Part shown: piece after piece, positions 45,801-55,524 of the stretch
How positions within the stretch are numbered: the first letter of the stretch is position 1
Layout of the letters: the number at the start of each line of letters is the position of its first letter
Assembly: GCA_019359515.1 (NCBI GenBank)
Contig: JAHHHC010000018.1
Span: 1 to 64,000 of the forward strand
Direction: 5' to 3'
Source of the DNA: Desmonostoc vinosum HA7617-LM4
Lineage (GTDB): Bacteria > Cyanobacteriota > Cyanobacteriia > Cyanobacteriales > Nostocaceae
Length of the DNA stretch: 64,000 nt
Translations under genes and position numbers: made by a program
The notes under the pieces: model-generated
Told to the model about the DNA's origin: nothing
What the model saw: only the letters and a program-made list of their open reading frames with translations
Database searches by the model: none

Positions 45801-47538
45801 GTCTGCGGGCGTATTCTGGTTTTGGTTCTAGTAAATTACCCCGTTCACCCAGTTCCACTTTCAACGACATCACTAGCTTTTCCCGTAGAGGATCAATCGC
45901 TGGGTTTGTGACTTGGGCAAAGCGTTGCTTGAAATAATCGTAGAGGAGATGAGGTTTTTCTGACAGCACAGCTAGAGGAATATCATCCCCCATCGAGAAG
46001 GTTGGTTCTTTACCTTCTTTGGCCATGTCTTGAATCACCATTTCCACATCTTCTGTGGTGTAGCCAAAGGCAATTTGATGCTGAAGTAGGGTTTGTCTTT
46101 CGGTTGTCACTTGTCCTTTGCCATTGACTAATGACGAACTCTCAACTAGTGACTTTAATTCTTGGCGGTACTGTTGCAGCCATTTCCCGTATGGTTGCTG
46201 TTGGGCGATGCGCTGCTTAATCTCCCAATTTTTCAGAACTTCGTGGTTGACTAAATCCACAGCAATCATTTGCCCTGGGCCAAGTCTGCCTTTTTCAATA
46301 ATGTTAGATTCTGGGAAATCTACAACCCCAGCCTCAGAAGCAACAACGATGTAGTTATCCTTAGTAATCACATAACGTGCTGGTCTTAAACCATTACGAT
46401 CTAGTGTCGCACCAACTTTTTTGCCATCGCTGAAGACCAAGAGCGCTGGCCCATCCCACGCTTCTTGCAAACCGCTGTAATATTCGTAAAAATCGACAAT
46501 TTCGGGATAGTTCTGCAAGGAAGGCTGATTTTGATAAGCCTCTGGAACCATGATCATCAAGGCTTCCAAAGGACTGCGCCCAGAACGCACCAACAATTCC
46601 AGCACATTATCTAGTGTGGCGGAGTCGCTATTGTCAATGTGGACTAATGGCTTGAGAGTATTGATGTGATCACCCCACACCGGATGATTCAGGGTGGCTT
46701 CTCGCGCCATCATCCAGTTGATATTACCTAAAAGTGTATTAATTTCTCCATTGTGTCCCAATAGCCGCATCGGTTGGGCTAAAGGCCACTTGGGCATGGT
46801 GTTAGTGCTGAAGCGACGATGATAAACTGCAAAGGCGCTCTTGTAGGCTGGATTTTTTAAATCTTGATAAAATTCTCCCAACACCGCAGAACGCACCATG
46901 CCCTTGTAAACAATTGTGCGACTTGATAGAGAACAAATATAAAAATCCTCTGAGATATCCGATGCAACCTTACTAATTCGGCGGCGAGTAATGTACAACC
47001 GACGTTCGAGTTCATCGCCGCTTGTGTCTGTGGCAGCTAAAATAATTTGCTCTATTTGGGGTTGATTTTCTCTTGCTTGTACACCCAGCAAATCAGGTTG
47101 TACTGGTACTACTCGCCAACCCAGTACAGTAAATTTTTCTTCAATAGCTACTTGCTCAACCGTGGCTTTGGCTTTTTTGGCTGCTTCTTTATCAGGCGGA
47201 AGAAAAATCATTCCCACAGCCAAATTACTAGTAGATGATAATTCTTTCCCTGCGACAATATAGTCTTGTTGAAACAACTCCCAAGGGATAGCTGTCAATA
47301 TTCCCGCACCATCACCAGAGTCTTGATCTGCACTACACCCACCCCGGTGTTCCAAGCAAGTCAAAGCTGCTAGCGCTTTTGCCATAATTTCGTGGCTGGC
47401 ATGATTCTGGCGATGAGCAATAAAACCTACACCACAGGCATCTCGTTCTTCTACTAACCACCTTTGCCCCTGGTAGGTATTTCTTGAGTCAATAGCCGCT
47501 GTGACTGTCTGTTCTTGATTCATCGGTTGATTATTCAT
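42895..47538 (-). CDS. gltB: Ferredoxin-dependent glutamate synthase, large subunit type
   Basis: The 1547-residue protein makes two glutamates from glutamine and 2-oxoglutarate, the GOGAT half of ammonium assimilation. The class II amidotransferase domain begins at C35 in [12 protein letters not shown], implying removal of a 34-residue leader. The central and FMN domains follow ([29 protein letters not shown]). The Fe-S cysteines lie in [19 protein letters not shown], and the C-terminal GXGXG beta-helix domain includes [21 protein letters not shown]. No gltD lies next to it, and the length fits the single-subunit ferredoxin type (also called glsF). AGGAAC precedes the ATG. No NtcA site was confirmed by eye. 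Confidence 0.93.
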   Translation of the reverse strand: MNNQPMNQEQTVTAAIDSRNTYQGQRWLVEERDACGVGFIAHRQNHASHEIMAKALAALTCLEHRGGCSADQDSGDGAGILTAIPWELFQQDYIVAGKELSSTSNLAVGMIFLPPDKEAAKKAKATVEQVAIEEKFTVLGWRVVPVQPDLLGVQARENQPQIEQIILAATDTSGDELERRLYITRRRISKVASDISEDFYICSLSSRTIVYKGMVRSAVLGEFYQDLKNPAYKSAFAVYHRRFSTNTMPKWPLAQPMRLLGHNGEINTLLGNINWMMAREATLNHPVWGDHINTLKPLVHIDNSDSATLDNVLELLVRSGRSPLEALMIMVPEAYQNQPSLQNYPEIVDFYEYYSGLQEAWDGPALLVFSDGKKVGATLDRNGLRPARYVITKDNYIVVASEAGVVDFPESNIIEKGRLGPGQMIAVDLVNHEVLKNWEIKQRIAQQQPYGKWLQQYRQELKSLVESSSLVNGKGQVTTERQTLLQHQIAFGYTTEDVEMVIQDMAKEGKEPTFSMGDDIPLAVLSEKPHLLYDYFKQRFAQVTNPAIDPLREKLVMSLKVELGERGNLLEPKPEYARRLKLESPLLTEAELEVVKLSGFATAELSTLFTIANGPEGLKAAVESLQAQAAESVRAGAKILILSDRTGDGISAEYSYIPPLLAIGAVHHHLIREGLRMKTSLVIDTAQCWSTHHFACLIGYGAGAVCPYMALDTVRDWWHDSKTQKLMDLEKIPNLTLEQALRNYRKAVESGLLKILSKMGISLLSSYQAAQIFEAIGIGGDLLDLGFRGTTSRIGGLSVKELAVEILSFHSKAFPELNTKKLENLGFVQYRPGGEYHMNSPELVKALHKAIDGKKYDHYEVYKKHLQNRPITALRDLLDFQSDRSPIPLEEVESVADIFQRFCTGGMSLGALSREAHEILAIAMNRIGGKSNSGEGGEDPVRYKRLNDVDESGHSPTLPHLKGLRNGDTASSAIKQVASGRFGVTPEYLVSARQIEIKIAQGAKPGEGGQLPGPKVSPYIAMLRRSKPGVTLISPPPHHDIYSIEDLAQLIFDLHQINPKAQVSVKLVAEIGIGTIAAGVAKANADIIQISGHDGGTGASPLSSIKHAGSPWELGLSEVHRVLMNNSLRDRVILRVDGGLKSGWDVVMSALMGGEEFGFGSIAMIAEGCIMARVCHLNTCPKGVATQKAELRERFTGIPEHVVNFFYFIAEEVRSLLAQLGYRSLSELIGRADLLKVRPDVKLTKTQSLNLNCLLQLPDTKENRGWLVHEEVHSNGVVLDDQLLADPEIKAAIDNQAAVTKTLAIANTDRTVGARLAGAIASKYGDSDFEGQINLNFTGSVGQSFGAFNLGGVILTLAGEANDYVGKGMHGGEIIIKPPANATYETSQNVIVGNTCLYGATGGVLFANGLAGERFAVRNSKGVAVIEGAGDHCCEYMTGGVIVVLGKVGRNVGAGMTGGLAYFLDEDGNFAELVNPEIVKIQRVETEAGEKQLQELIKTHCDRTGSPKAQQILQNWQEYLPKFWQMVPPSEADSPEANSHKKQLSPV

Positions 47539-48282
47539 ACCCTGTTCCTAAAATGTTGAGTTACCAATTTTGCTGCTACTTATAAGAAAAATTTCTAATT
47601 TTTACCTGTTAAAAATTGAGGAAAAAAAATTTTAACTTCGGTTTTACTTTTTAATTCACCCGTGTTAAAATAATCGCGTCATTTTTGTATTTATTATTAA
47701 TGCAGTGGTTATCAAACAAACCACTTTTACCCGGACAAACTTTTTGCCCTGGCGTTTTTACATTTATATCGTGAAGCTAAGTATTTTCTCAATTTTCCTT
47801 TTCTACTAGATGCACCTAATTTTTCAGGTAGAGCCTGCCTTTACTTACCTGAGACTGAACTCGAAGCGATCGCTTCACTCTGATTCAGCAACAAAATCAG
47901 AGTATTACACAGTATACCCATTTGACAATTCCTAATATTTTTGTTTTTGTCTAGATTTTTACTTTCTAGCTGTTGCTACCTGTCTTAGTAATAACTTAGC
48001 CTCACTTAAGTAGCACCAGTAGCAACCATTGTGAGGATGAAACATTCTCAATCTAGTTTTAGTCACTAGGACTACTATTATAGTTTGGTTGGAACTAATG
48101 CCAGCTAAAACACTTAATTCCAGTGATTTTAGCTGCAAAATCGTTGGTTGATTTCTAGAAGAGACAAGAAGCCAATATATAAGCTATCACATTTGCTGAC
48201 AAACAAAGTCATGATTCCTTAATATTTATAAATAATTGGTTAGCTTGCGCTTGGGGTGATAACTTTCAAAAGTACCTAGTAA
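47539..48282. other. Intergenic region with a block of three inverted repeats
   Basis: TCAGGTA (47824-47830) pairs with TACCTGA (47846-47852). The palindrome GAAGCGATCGCTTC (47863-47876) contains a HIP1 site. CTCTGATT (47878-47885) pairs with AATCAGAG (47895-47902). The block lies about 290 bases from the gltB start and 380 from the next gene. It could be a structured RNA or overlapping repeats. The rest is AT-rich, without a gene. Confidence 0.55.
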
Positions 48283-50478
48283 ATGATGGTAAAAATGCTG
48301 AATTGTTGCCAACAAAGATACCCCTTTGCTATTTCCTTATTTGGCAATAGTAGTTTTTTTCGCTCTTCTGTGTCACCAATACTTGCGATCGCACTGTGCT
48401 TAACAGCTACCTGTATTACTAATGCTCAAGAGTCCCCAACAAATATTAAACCAATACCAAGGTTGACCCCAAAAACCCCTACACCCCCCTTGCCAAGAAG
48501 ATCATTCTCTGGTAATCAAATTTCTCTGAATGGTCGTACCTTACCAGGAACTTGGCTACAGCAACTCGGTACAGCTAATCAGTTGACAACTCATCTCAGT
48601 GATGGGGTATTCAAACAATTAATCGGAGTCGATTTTCTCAACAGCAGCAATCCAGCTAAACAACCAATACAGTGGTTTTCCTCGGTCGCCAAGCCATTAA
48701 TTTTAACCACAAGACTGCTGGGAGCATATCGCTATTTAGATATCACTAACTTTGCGGGGACAGCAGGATGGCAGATAAAAGCTAACGGTAACATTCTGCT
48801 CATTAGCACTCCGCAAACGCAAGTCATAGATATTGTTCAAAGTAAACAGCCTGCGGGTGTTAGCGAAACTCCTACACAACAGGATCGCCTTGTTGTCAAT
48901 TTAGACCGACCAACCCCTTGGCAAATTATACAAGGATTGCCAATTAAAACAACCCCAAGTTCAACCCCCGACCCAGATACATTAACTCCCAAAATCACTA
49001 CACTGCCAAACCGAGAGTGGATCATTACCTTAGATGGTATAGCCAATTCCGCCCTAATAGAACGCTATACCCCTGTCCTACCCGTCACACTGCCACAGCC
49101 AGACCCACTCAAACAATTATCACCAAACACCCCACCACCCCCACCACCCCCAACACTACCAACACTACCAACACCCACCCCAACACCTCCAACGCTACCG
49201 ACCCCATCAATACCCACCCCAACACTACCAACACCGACTCCAACACCCCCAACATTACCAACCCCCACACCAAAATTACCAACACCCATCCCTGAACCAC
49301 TAATTAGACGAGTAGAGGTAATCAATAACCAAACAATTATTCGTTTGAGCGTTCCCTTTGGTCTGTCTCCTCAGATTAGTACCGTAGCTAATCCCAATCG
49401 CCTCATCATCGATATTCGACCCGATGCGATGGTGGAACGGAGTATTACTTGGGCACCTGGATTGCAGTGGCGACAACGTTATGTAAATTTAGGCACTGAG
49501 CGATTTCCGGTTGTGTGGCTAGAAATTAACCCTCGTACTATTGGATTAAAGCTGAAACCCTTTTGGACAGACTTTAATACCCTTACAGGTACTGCTCCCT
49601 TAATTCAAACAGCGCAAAAATACTTAGCAGTTGCGGCAATTAATGGTGGTTATTTTAACCGCAATAACAAATTACCATTAGGTGCAATTCGTCGAGATAA
49701 TCAGTGGTTATCAGGCCCTATTCTCAACCGAGGCGCGATCGCTTGGAATGATTCTGGACAATTTTACTTTGGTCGTCTCACCTTAGAAGAAACTTTAATT
49801 ACTGCCAATAACCAGCGTCTACCAATTATATTTCTTAATAGCGGTTACACCCAAAGTGGTATTGCTCGTTACACCCCAGTTTGGGGTGCAACCTACACTC
49901 CCCTAACAGACAATGAAATCATTCTGGTAATTCAGAAAAACCAAATAACTAACCAATTACCAGGAGGGAAAGCTAATGAAATTGCAGTTCCCATTCCTCA
50001 AGATGGCTATTTGCTAACCTTACGCGGCACTGCTGCTACTGCGGCACCACAATTGCCCATTAGCACTACAGTCAATATTGCTAGTGCCACAACGCCAGCT
50101 GACTTTAACCGTTACCCTCATATCGTAGGAGCAGGGCCCTTGCTGATCCAAAATCGTCAAATAGTTCTTGATGCTAAAAGCGAAAAATTTAGCAACGCCT
50201 TTATTGCAGAAAAAGCTATTCGCAGCGGTATTTGCACAACAGCAACAGGCACTCTCATGATTACTACTGTGCATAATCGCGCTGGTGGCCCTGGCCCCAC
50301 CTTGGCAGAACATGCCCAGCTCATGCAAAGTCTAGGGTGTGTAAATGCCCTAAATTTAGACGGTGGTAGTTCCACTAGTCTGTACTTAGGAGGACAACTA
50401 CTCGATCGTTCCCCCAGTACAGCCGCTCGCGTCCATAACGGCATAGGTATTTTCCTGCAACCGCGGGGTGGGGAGTAG
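48283..50478 (+). CDS. Phosphodiester glycosidase (DUF2233/NAGPA) domain protein with Pro-rich linker
   Basis: The 731-residue protein has an N-terminal signal or anchor (about 28-48) and a region of uncertain fold (about 80-270, with segments suggestive of an AMIN-like domain). A Pro/Thr-rich linker (about 270-345) is built from TPTLPTPTPTPP units. The C-terminal phosphodiester glycosidase domain (about 440-728) has AAINGGYFNRNN, GAGPLL and LNLDGGSSTSLYLGG. Such domains remove sugar phosphodiester groups or act on wall polymers. Its location is probably periplasmic. The stop lies inside a GGGAGTA array, so the last residues (PRGGE) are repeat-encoded. The substrate is unknown. Confidence 0.82.
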   Translation: MMVKMLNCCQQRYPFAISLFGNSSFFRSSVSPILAIALCLTATCITNAQESPTNIKPIPRLTPKTPTPPLPRRSFSGNQISLNGRTLPGTWLQQLGTANQLTTHLSDGVFKQLIGVDFLNSSNPAKQPIQWFSSVAKPLILTTRLLGAYRYLDITNFAGTAGWQIKANGNILLISTPQTQVIDIVQSKQPAGVSETPTQQDRLVVNLDRPTPWQIIQGLPIKTTPSSTPDPDTLTPKITTLPNREWIITLDGIANSALIERYTPVLPVTLPQPDPLKQLSPNTPPPPPPPTLPTLPTPTPTPPTLPTPSIPTPTLPTPTPTPPTLPTPTPKLPTPIPEPLIRRVEVINNQTIIRLSVPFGLSPQISTVANPNRLIIDIRPDAMVERSITWAPGLQWRQRYVNLGTERFPVVWLEINPRTIGLKLKPFWTDFNTLTGTAPLIQTAQKYLAVAAINGGYFNRNNKLPLGAIRRDNQWLSGPILNRGAIAWNDSGQFYFGRLTLEETLITANNQRLPIIFLNSGYTQSGIARYTPVWGATYTPLTDNEIILVIQKNQITNQLPGGKANEIAVPIPQDGYLLTLRGTAATAAPQLPISTTVNIASATTPADFNRYPHIVGAGPLLIQNRQIVLDAKSEKFSNAFIAEKAIRSGICTTATGTLMITTVHNRAGGPGPTLAEHAQLMQSLGCVNALNLDGGSSTSLYLGGQLLDRSPSTAARVHNGIGIFLQPRGGE

Positions 50479-50510
50479 GGAGTAGGGAGTAGGGAGTAGG
50501 GAGTAGGGAG
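50471..50510. repeat. GGGAGTA heptamer array containing a stop codon
   Basis: Five full GGGAGTA units plus a partial one. The TAG stop of the preceding gene (50476-50478) is inside the first unit. Reverse-type units (CCCTACT) recur at about 50605-50635. Confidence 0.9.
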
Positions 50511-50851
50511 ATGAGGGGGATGTGGTTCGACTTCGCTCACCAACTAAAAGATGAGGAAGTGAGGGGGATGAGGAGAATATTGTCTCCGCGTCTTTGCGTC
50601 TCCATTCCCATTCCCTACTCCCTACTCCCCACTCCCTTTTTAAAGTTTACAATAAGCCTCCATTTTGCTTGATGAAGAATTAGTGTAGACATACTAGTTT
50701 TTGCGGTAATGGTTTACACCACAATGTTTGATTTTGCTATGTTTAGCAGAGTGAAATTAAATTGCTGGTTTTCACCGTTGCACAATAGCGCCAAATTTTC
50801 CATCAATAGCTAAGAGTATCGATGTTTGTTCCGTCTCCAAATAAGGTAACT
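50511..50851. other. Intergenic region after the heptamer array
   Basis: Contains GATGAGGG-type units (to about 50575) and CCCTACTCCC units (about 50605-50635), then AT-rich DNA. No gene is supported. AAGG just before 50852 is a possible ribosome binding site. Confidence 0.5.
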
Positions 50852-51271
50852 ATGGCTCAATTACAAGAAACCACACAAACCAACACCCTACACTTATCTT
50901 CAGCTATCACTTCTCGTGGCGTTGCTGCAACCGAGCTACGTCCTTGGGGTTCTTTTACAGTTTTGGAAGAAGGGCGTGGATACAAAATTAAGCGCATTGA
51001 AGTTAAGCCTGGACACCGCCTCAGTCTCCAAATGCATCACCACCGCAGCGAACACTGGATTGTTGTTTCTGGTACAGCCAGAGTAGTTTGTGGCGAGCAA
51101 GAAATCCTGTTAGGCAATAACCAATCAACTTATGTACCTCAATGTACAGCTCATCGTTTAGAAAATCCTGGCGTCATTCCTTTAGTATTAATTGAAGTAC
51201 AAAATGGCGAATACTTAGGAGAAGATGATATTATTCGCTACCAAGATGATTATGCCCGTGCTAAAGATTAA
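50852..51271 (+). CDS. Cupin protein of the mannose-6-phosphate isomerase type II group
   Basis: The 139-residue protein matches the C-terminal cupin of bifunctional ManC/type II phosphomannose isomerases. It has RPWGSFTVLEEGRGYKIKRI, the metal-binding HHHRSEHWIVVSGTA, and the trailing IPQ/VPQ-type block STYVPQCTAHRLENPG. I start at the ATG at 50852 (AAGG upstream) instead of the in-frame ATG at 50822. It should isomerise fructose-6-phosphate and mannose-6-phosphate or a similar sugar phosphate, feeding GDP-mannose. The guanylyltransferase half is absent here, so it is a stand-alone cupin. Confidence 0.82.
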   Translation: MAQLQETTQTNTLHLSSAITSRGVAATELRPWGSFTVLEEGRGYKIKRIEVKPGHRLSLQMHHHRSEHWIVVSGTARVVCGEQEILLGNNQSTYVPQCTAHRLENPGVIPLVLIEVQNGEYLGEDDIIRYQDDYARAKD

Positions 51272-51363
51272 AACCAAAGTGTCTTTAGTTGGTTTCAGGC
51301 TTTAAAAGCTTTAATCTGAAAAATATCAAATACTTTTGTGTGCCAATTAGCTATTGGTAACTA

Positions 51364-51411
51364 CAACAGGCTCTCTTTCTACTAGCGGCAAGCAAAAAAG
51401 AGAGCCTGTTG
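51364..51411. terminator. Strong inverted repeat between the cupin and the SufA-like gene
   Basis: CAACAGGCTCTCTTT (51364-51378) pairs perfectly over 15 bp with 51397-51411. Only a short T run follows on the plus strand. It probably terminates cupin transcripts. Confidence 0.7.
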
Positions 51412-51445
51412 TGTTAGGCTGTTTAAATAGAAATCAACAAATTCT

Positions 51446-51772
51446 ATGGTTCTTCTAAGTCAAGCAGCCGCAACTGAAATCGGGCGGATGAAGTCCAAGC
51501 AGCAACCAAACGTCTTGTTTCGATTAGCAGTTAAGTCTGGTGGCTGCTCTGGCTGGTTTTATGACCTGTCTTTCGATGAAGCGGCAAAAGATGGCGATCG
51601 CATATTAGACTTACATGGAATTGCGACCGTCGTAGACGCCCAAAGCTTAAATTACATCAATGGTTTAACAGTGGATTATTCCGAAGACCTGATGGGTGGC
51701 GGCTTTCGCTTCCATAACCCCCAGGCGATCGCCACCTGTGGCTGTGGTAACTCCTTCTCTATTAGTCAGTAG
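51446..51772 (+). CDS. Iron-sulfur cluster assembly accessory protein (IscA/SufA/ErpA type)
   Basis: The 108-residue A-type carrier has the three conserved cysteines: C34 in KSGGCSGW, then C98 and C100 in CGCGNSF. A-type carriers bind [2Fe-2S] or [4Fe-4S] clusters and hand them to target proteins in the cytoplasm. The length is standard for the family. It lies 130 bases before rpsL. The promoter at 51825 sits between them, so it is likely outside the str operon. Confidence 0.88.
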   Translation: MVLLSQAAATEIGRMKSKQQPNVLFRLAVKSGGCSGWFYDLSFDEAAKDGDRILDLHGIATVVDAQSLNYINGLTVDYSEDLMGGGFRFHNPQAIATCGCGNSFSISQ

Positions 51773-51824
51773 TTAGTAGTCAGTGGTTCATGGTAAAAAA
51801 CAACTGACAAAGAACAATTGACGA

Positions 51825-51853
51825 TTGACATAAAACCATAAAAAAGCTATAAT
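51825..51853 (+). promoter_or_regulatory. Consensus sigma-70-type promoter of rpsL
   Basis: TTGACA (51825-51830), a 17-base spacer, and TATAAT (51848-51853). Both hexamers match consensus perfectly. The rpsL ATG is about 50 bases downstream, so this should start the str operon. Confidence 0.85.
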
Positions 51854-51901
51854 CAGGATTTGTTAAAACTTAGACATAAGCAGCTTTACGCGCTGTAACT
51901 C

Positions 51902-52285
51902 ATGCCAACCATACAGCAGCTAATACGTAACGAGCGCGAACAAGCTCGTCAGAAAACCAAATCTCCCGCTCTGAAACAATGCCCTCAACGTCGGGGCGTT
52001 TGTACCAGAGTATACACAACCACACCTAAAAAGCCTAACTCAGCTCTACGTAAAGTAGCAAGGGTAAGGCTCACATCTGGATTTGAAGTTACAGCTTACA
52101 TTCCAGGAATTGGGCACAACTTGCAAGAACACTCAGTTGTGATGATTCGTGGCGGTCGGGTAAAAGATTTACCGGGCGTGAGATACCATATTATTCGTGG
52201 CACCTTAGATACAGCCGGAGTCAAAGACCGTAAGCAAGGCCGCTCCAAATATGGAACCAAGCGTCCCAAAGAAGCCAAAAAATAG
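51902..52285 (+). CDS. rpsL: 30S ribosomal protein S12
   Basis: The 127-residue decoding-centre protein of the small subunit has the family signatures [32 protein letters not shown] and [17 protein letters not shown], and ends [12 protein letters not shown]. The Lys of PKKPNS, a site associated with streptomycin response, is the usual residue. It is the first gene of the str operon, after the consensus promoter at 51825. Confidence 0.98.
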   Translation: MPTIQQLIRNEREQARQKTKSPALKQCPQRRGVCTRVYTTTPKKPNSALRKVARVRLTSGFEVTAYIPGIGHNLQEHSVVMIRGGRVKDLPGVRYHIIRGTLDTAGVKDRKQGRSKYGTKRPKEAKK

Positions 52286-52293
52286 GATTGGGC

Positions 52294-52325
52294 GGTTAAT
52301 CGTGTCTGACGCGATTAATCGTTTT
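52294..52325 (+). terminator. Terminator-like hairpin just after rpsL
   Basis: GGTTAATCG (52294-52302) pairs with CGATTAATC (52312-52320), 9 bp with one GU pair and a 9-base loop, then GTTTT. It may terminate or attenuate the transcript between rpsL and rpsG. Confidence 0.65.
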
Positions 52326-52813
52326 CCTAGAAGTCCTAAAAAACAAAGAAGTTAGCGCTTGCTTGAAACAGTAGTAAACATCAGCAGTGATCTCTGTTTC
52401 CCAAAAATTACAGCAAATTGCAGGTAAATGAGGTACAAGTTTTAAGAACAAAGTCATATAAAAAAGACTTTCAACCCTGTTCCTCCGCAGTCGCTACACT
52501 TGGGGAAACCCCAAGACCGCGCTGCTCTCTGTTAAGCGTTCCCTGCTGTTAAGTTACACCCTACACTAAGCGAGCAAGTGTAGAAAGCTCTGAGTAAAAT
52601 CCAGTAGGCGACAGTACTTTAATCAAAATATTAAAGTTAATTATGCCGTTTTTGATCAATGTCTAGTTGCAAGTAGCAAGTTAATTTAGTTTAGTCTCGC
52701 TGCAACTTGTAGAGAAAAATTCCCAAATTCTCAAAAGCGGGTTACTCCGCTTTGAGTTTCCAGTGTCTGATAGCATATAGTTTCGTTGCCAAATTTCAAA
52801 TTAAAGGTGAAGT
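52326..52813. other. Long rpsL-rpsG intergenic region
   Basis: It holds a GC-rich repeat (about 52480-52590; GCAGTCGCTACACTTGGGGA and CTAAGCGAGCAAGTGTAG form inverted halves) and a hairpin AAAGCGG (52734-52740) with CCGCTTT (52747-52753). No gene was seen. GGTGAAG precedes rpsG. Confidence 0.6.
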
Positions 52814-53284
52814 ATGTCTCGTCGTGGTGTTATTCAAAAGCGCCCTGTTCCGCCTGACTCAGTTTACAACAGTCGCCTTGTTAGTATGATGATCCGGCGG
52901 ATCATGCGTCATGGTAAGAAATCTCTTGCCGCGCGGCTTGTTTATGATGCACTGAAAACTATTGAAGAACGCACAGGCAATAATGCCTTAGAAACCTTTG
53001 AGCGAGCAGTGCGGAATGCAACGCCTTTGGTAGAAGTCAAAGCTCGACGAGTTGGGGGAGCAACCTACCAAGTTCCCATGGAAGTACGTTCAGAACGGGG
53101 TACTACCTTAGCACTACGTTGGTTAGTGCAGTTTTCTAGATCAAGACCAGGCCGCACAATGGCAGGCAAATTGGCAAACGAACTAATGGATGCTGCCAAT
53201 GAAACCGGAAATGCCATTCGCAAGCGGGAAGAAACGCACCGCATGGCAGAAGCTAACAAAGCATTTGCACATTATCGTTACTAA
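52814..53284 (+). CDS. rpsG: 30S ribosomal protein S7
   Basis: The 156-residue protein organises the 3' domain of 16S rRNA. It starts [21 protein letters not shown] and includes [38 protein letters not shown] and the C-terminal [13 protein letters not shown]. The length is standard. GGTGAAG is the ribosome binding site. A hairpin and 139 bases separate it from fusA. Confidence 0.98.
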   Translation: MSRRGVIQKRPVPPDSVYNSRLVSMMIRRIMRHGKKSLAARLVYDALKTIEERTGNNALETFERAVRNATPLVEVKARRVGGATYQVPMEVRSERGTTLALRWLVQFSRSRPGRTMAGKLANELMDAANETGNAIRKREETHRMAEANKAFAHYRY

Positions 53285-53293
53285 GTAAAACAG

Positions 53294-53325
53294 CGATATG
53301 CCGTTGTTTTAAAAGCGGTATATCG
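53294..53325 (+). other. Intercistronic hairpin between rpsG and fusA
   Basis: CGATATGCCG (53294-53303) pairs with CGGTATATCG (53316-53325), with one GU pair. No strong T run follows, so a stabilising or partially terminating hairpin is more likely than a full terminator. Confidence 0.6.
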
Positions 53326-53423
53326 TATGATTTTCAAATAAAGACGGTTTTCCGTAAAAGTATAGAATCTTAACAAAGAGTAATATACAAGATATCATGA
53401 GGCGAAAACTATAGGAGGCAACT

Positions 53424-55502
53424 GTGGCACGTACGATCCCGCTAGAGAGAGTACGCAACATCGGTATTGCGGCGCATATAGATGCGGGCAAAACGACAAC
53501 AACAGAGAGAATATTGTTTTACTCTGGAATAATTCATAAAATTGGCGAAGTTCATGAAGGAACTGCCGTAACAGACTGGATGGATCAGGAGCGGGAACGG
53601 GGAATTACCATTACTGCTGCTGCTATTAGTACCAGTTGGAAAGATCATCAAATTAACATTATCGATACTCCAGGTCACGTAGACTTCACCATTGAGGTTG
53701 AACGTTCCATGCGGGTGTTGGATGGTGTAATCGCAGTATTTTGTTCTGTAGGTGGCGTACAACCCCAATCCGAAACCGTGTGGCGACAAGCAGATCGCTA
53801 CAAAGTACCCCGGATAGCCTTCATTAACAAAATGGATCGCACAGGAGCGAACTTCTACAAAGTTCACGAGCAGATGCGCGATCGCCTGCGAGCTAATGCC
53901 ATTGCCATTCAACTGCCAATTGGTAGTGAGAACGACTTCAAGGGTATTGTTGACCTAGTTCACAAGCGTGCATATATTTACGCTAACGACCAAGGAACAG
54001 ATATCCAAGAAACAGAAATTCCGGCAGAACTGCAAGAACAAGCTGAAGAATATCGGACAAAACTGATCGAAGCAGTATCAGAAACAGATGACGATCTGAT
54101 GACTAAGTACTTCGAGGGTGAAGAACTTACAGATGATGAAATCGCTACTGCTCTACGTAAAGGCACAATTGCTGGTACGATTGTCCCCGTACTTTGTGGC
54201 TCAGCATTTAAAAACAAAGGCGTGCAGTTAATGCTGGATGCTGTTGTCGATTACTTGCCAGCACCAACCGAAGTACCACCCATTCAAGGCACACTGCTGA
54301 ATGGTGATACTGTTGAACGTCGAGCTGATGACAGCGAACCGCTATCCGCCTTGGCATTCAAAATTATGGCTGACCCTTATGGTCGCCTCACCTTCGTTCG
54401 CGTTTATTCTGGAGTTCTAAAAAAAGGTAGTTACGTTCTCAACGCTACTAAGAATAAGAAAGAACGGATTTCTCGTTTAGTAGTTCTCAAAGCAGATGAT
54501 CGGCAAGATGTTGACGAACTGCGAGCGGGTGATTTGGGCGCGGCTCTGGGGTTAAAAGATACCTTAACTGGTGATACCATTACTGATGAAAGCTCACCAG
54601 TCATACTAGAATCCCTATTTATTCCTGAGCCTGTAATCTCGGTAGCGGTTGAACCCAAAACCAAGAACGACATGGATAAGCTCTCCAAGGCGCTGCAATC
54701 TCTCTCAGAAGAAGACCCAACCTTCCGCGTTAGCGTTGATCCCGAAACCAATCAAACCGTGATCGCAGGGATGGGAGAACTACACCTAGAAATTCTGGTA
54801 GACCGGATGCTACGCGAATTCAAAGTGGAAGCAAATGTCGGTGCGCCGCAAGTAGCTTACCGCGAAACAATTCGCAAAGCTGTTTCTAGAATTGAAGGCA
54901 AATTTATCCGTCAAAGCGGTGGTAAAGGTCAATACGGTCACGTTGTCATCGATTTGCAGCCAGGAGAACCAGGTACCGGTTTTGAATTCGTCTCCAAAAT
55001 TGTTGGTGGTACTGTACCGAAAGAATACATCGGCCCCGCAGAACAAGGGATGAAAGAAAGCTGTGAATCCGGTGTATTAGCTGGATATCCGCTAATTGAC
55101 GTGAAAGCAACGCTAATTGATGGGTCATACCATGATGTAGACTCTTCAGAAATGGCTTTCAAGATCGCTGGCTCAATGGCGATGAAAGAGGCAGTGATGA
55201 AAGCTTCACCCGTCCTCTTAGAGCCTATGATGAAAGTTGAGGTAGAAGTTCCCGAAAACTTCCTTGGGGATGTTATGGGCGACCTCAATTCCCGTCGTGG
55301 GCAAATTGAAGGGATGGGATCTGAGCAGAGTATTGCCAAAGTAACAGCTAAAGTTCCGTTGGCAGAAATGTTTGGCTACGCCACAGATATCCGGTCGAAA
55401 ACCCAAGGTCGGGGCATCTTCTCAATGGAGTTTAGCCACTACGAAGAAGTGCCTCGCAACGTCGCTGAGGCAATCATTGCAAAAAGCAAAGGGAACGCTT
55501 AA
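53424..55502 (+). CDS. fusA: Elongation factor G
   Basis: The 692-residue GTPase drives ribosomal translocation. The GTG start has AGGAGG upstream. The G domain carries AHIDAGKTT (G1), RGITITAAA (G2), DTPGHVDF (G3) and NKMDRTGA (G4). Domains II-V follow, including GMGELHLEI and the C-terminal [14 protein letters not shown]. The length and motifs are normal. The tuf gene follows after 22 bases, consistent with co-transcription. Confidence 0.98.
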   Translation: MARTIPLERVRNIGIAAHIDAGKTTTTERILFYSGIIHKIGEVHEGTAVTDWMDQERERGITITAAAISTSWKDHQINIIDTPGHVDFTIEVERSMRVLDGVIAVFCSVGGVQPQSETVWRQADRYKVPRIAFINKMDRTGANFYKVHEQMRDRLRANAIAIQLPIGSENDFKGIVDLVHKRAYIYANDQGTDIQETEIPAELQEQAEEYRTKLIEAVSETDDDLMTKYFEGEELTDDEIATALRKGTIAGTIVPVLCGSAFKNKGVQLMLDAVVDYLPAPTEVPPIQGTLLNGDTVERRADDSEPLSALAFKIMADPYGRLTFVRVYSGVLKKGSYVLNATKNKKERISRLVVLKADDRQDVDELRAGDLGAALGLKDTLTGDTITDESSPVILESLFIPEPVISVAVEPKTKNDMDKLSKALQSLSEEDPTFRVSVDPETNQTVIAGMGELHLEILVDRMLREFKVEANVGAPQVAYRETIRKAVSRIEGKFIRQSGGKGQYGHVVIDLQPGEPGTGFEFVSKIVGGTVPKEYIGPAEQGMKESCESGVLAGYPLIDVKATLIDGSYHDVDSSEMAFKIAGSMAMKEAVMKASPVLLEPMMKVEVEVPENFLGDVMGDLNSRRGQIEGMGSEQSIAKVTAKVPLAEMFGYATDIRSKTQGRGIFSMEFSHYEEVPRNVAEAIIAKSKGNA

Positions 55503-55524
55503 TTAAAAAAGGAAACGAGCATTC

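Noticed and set aside
42895-47538. Several 60-110 aa ORFs opposite the glutamate synthase gene
   Set aside because: All are antisense shadows of a strongly conserved coding sequence.
49017-49325. Overlapping ORFs in the proline-rich region on both strands
   Set aside because: They are frame shadows of the CCAACACC-type repeat inside the glycosidase gene.
53442-55406. Antisense ORFs within fusA
   Set aside because: Antisense shadows of a highly conserved gene, with no independent signals.
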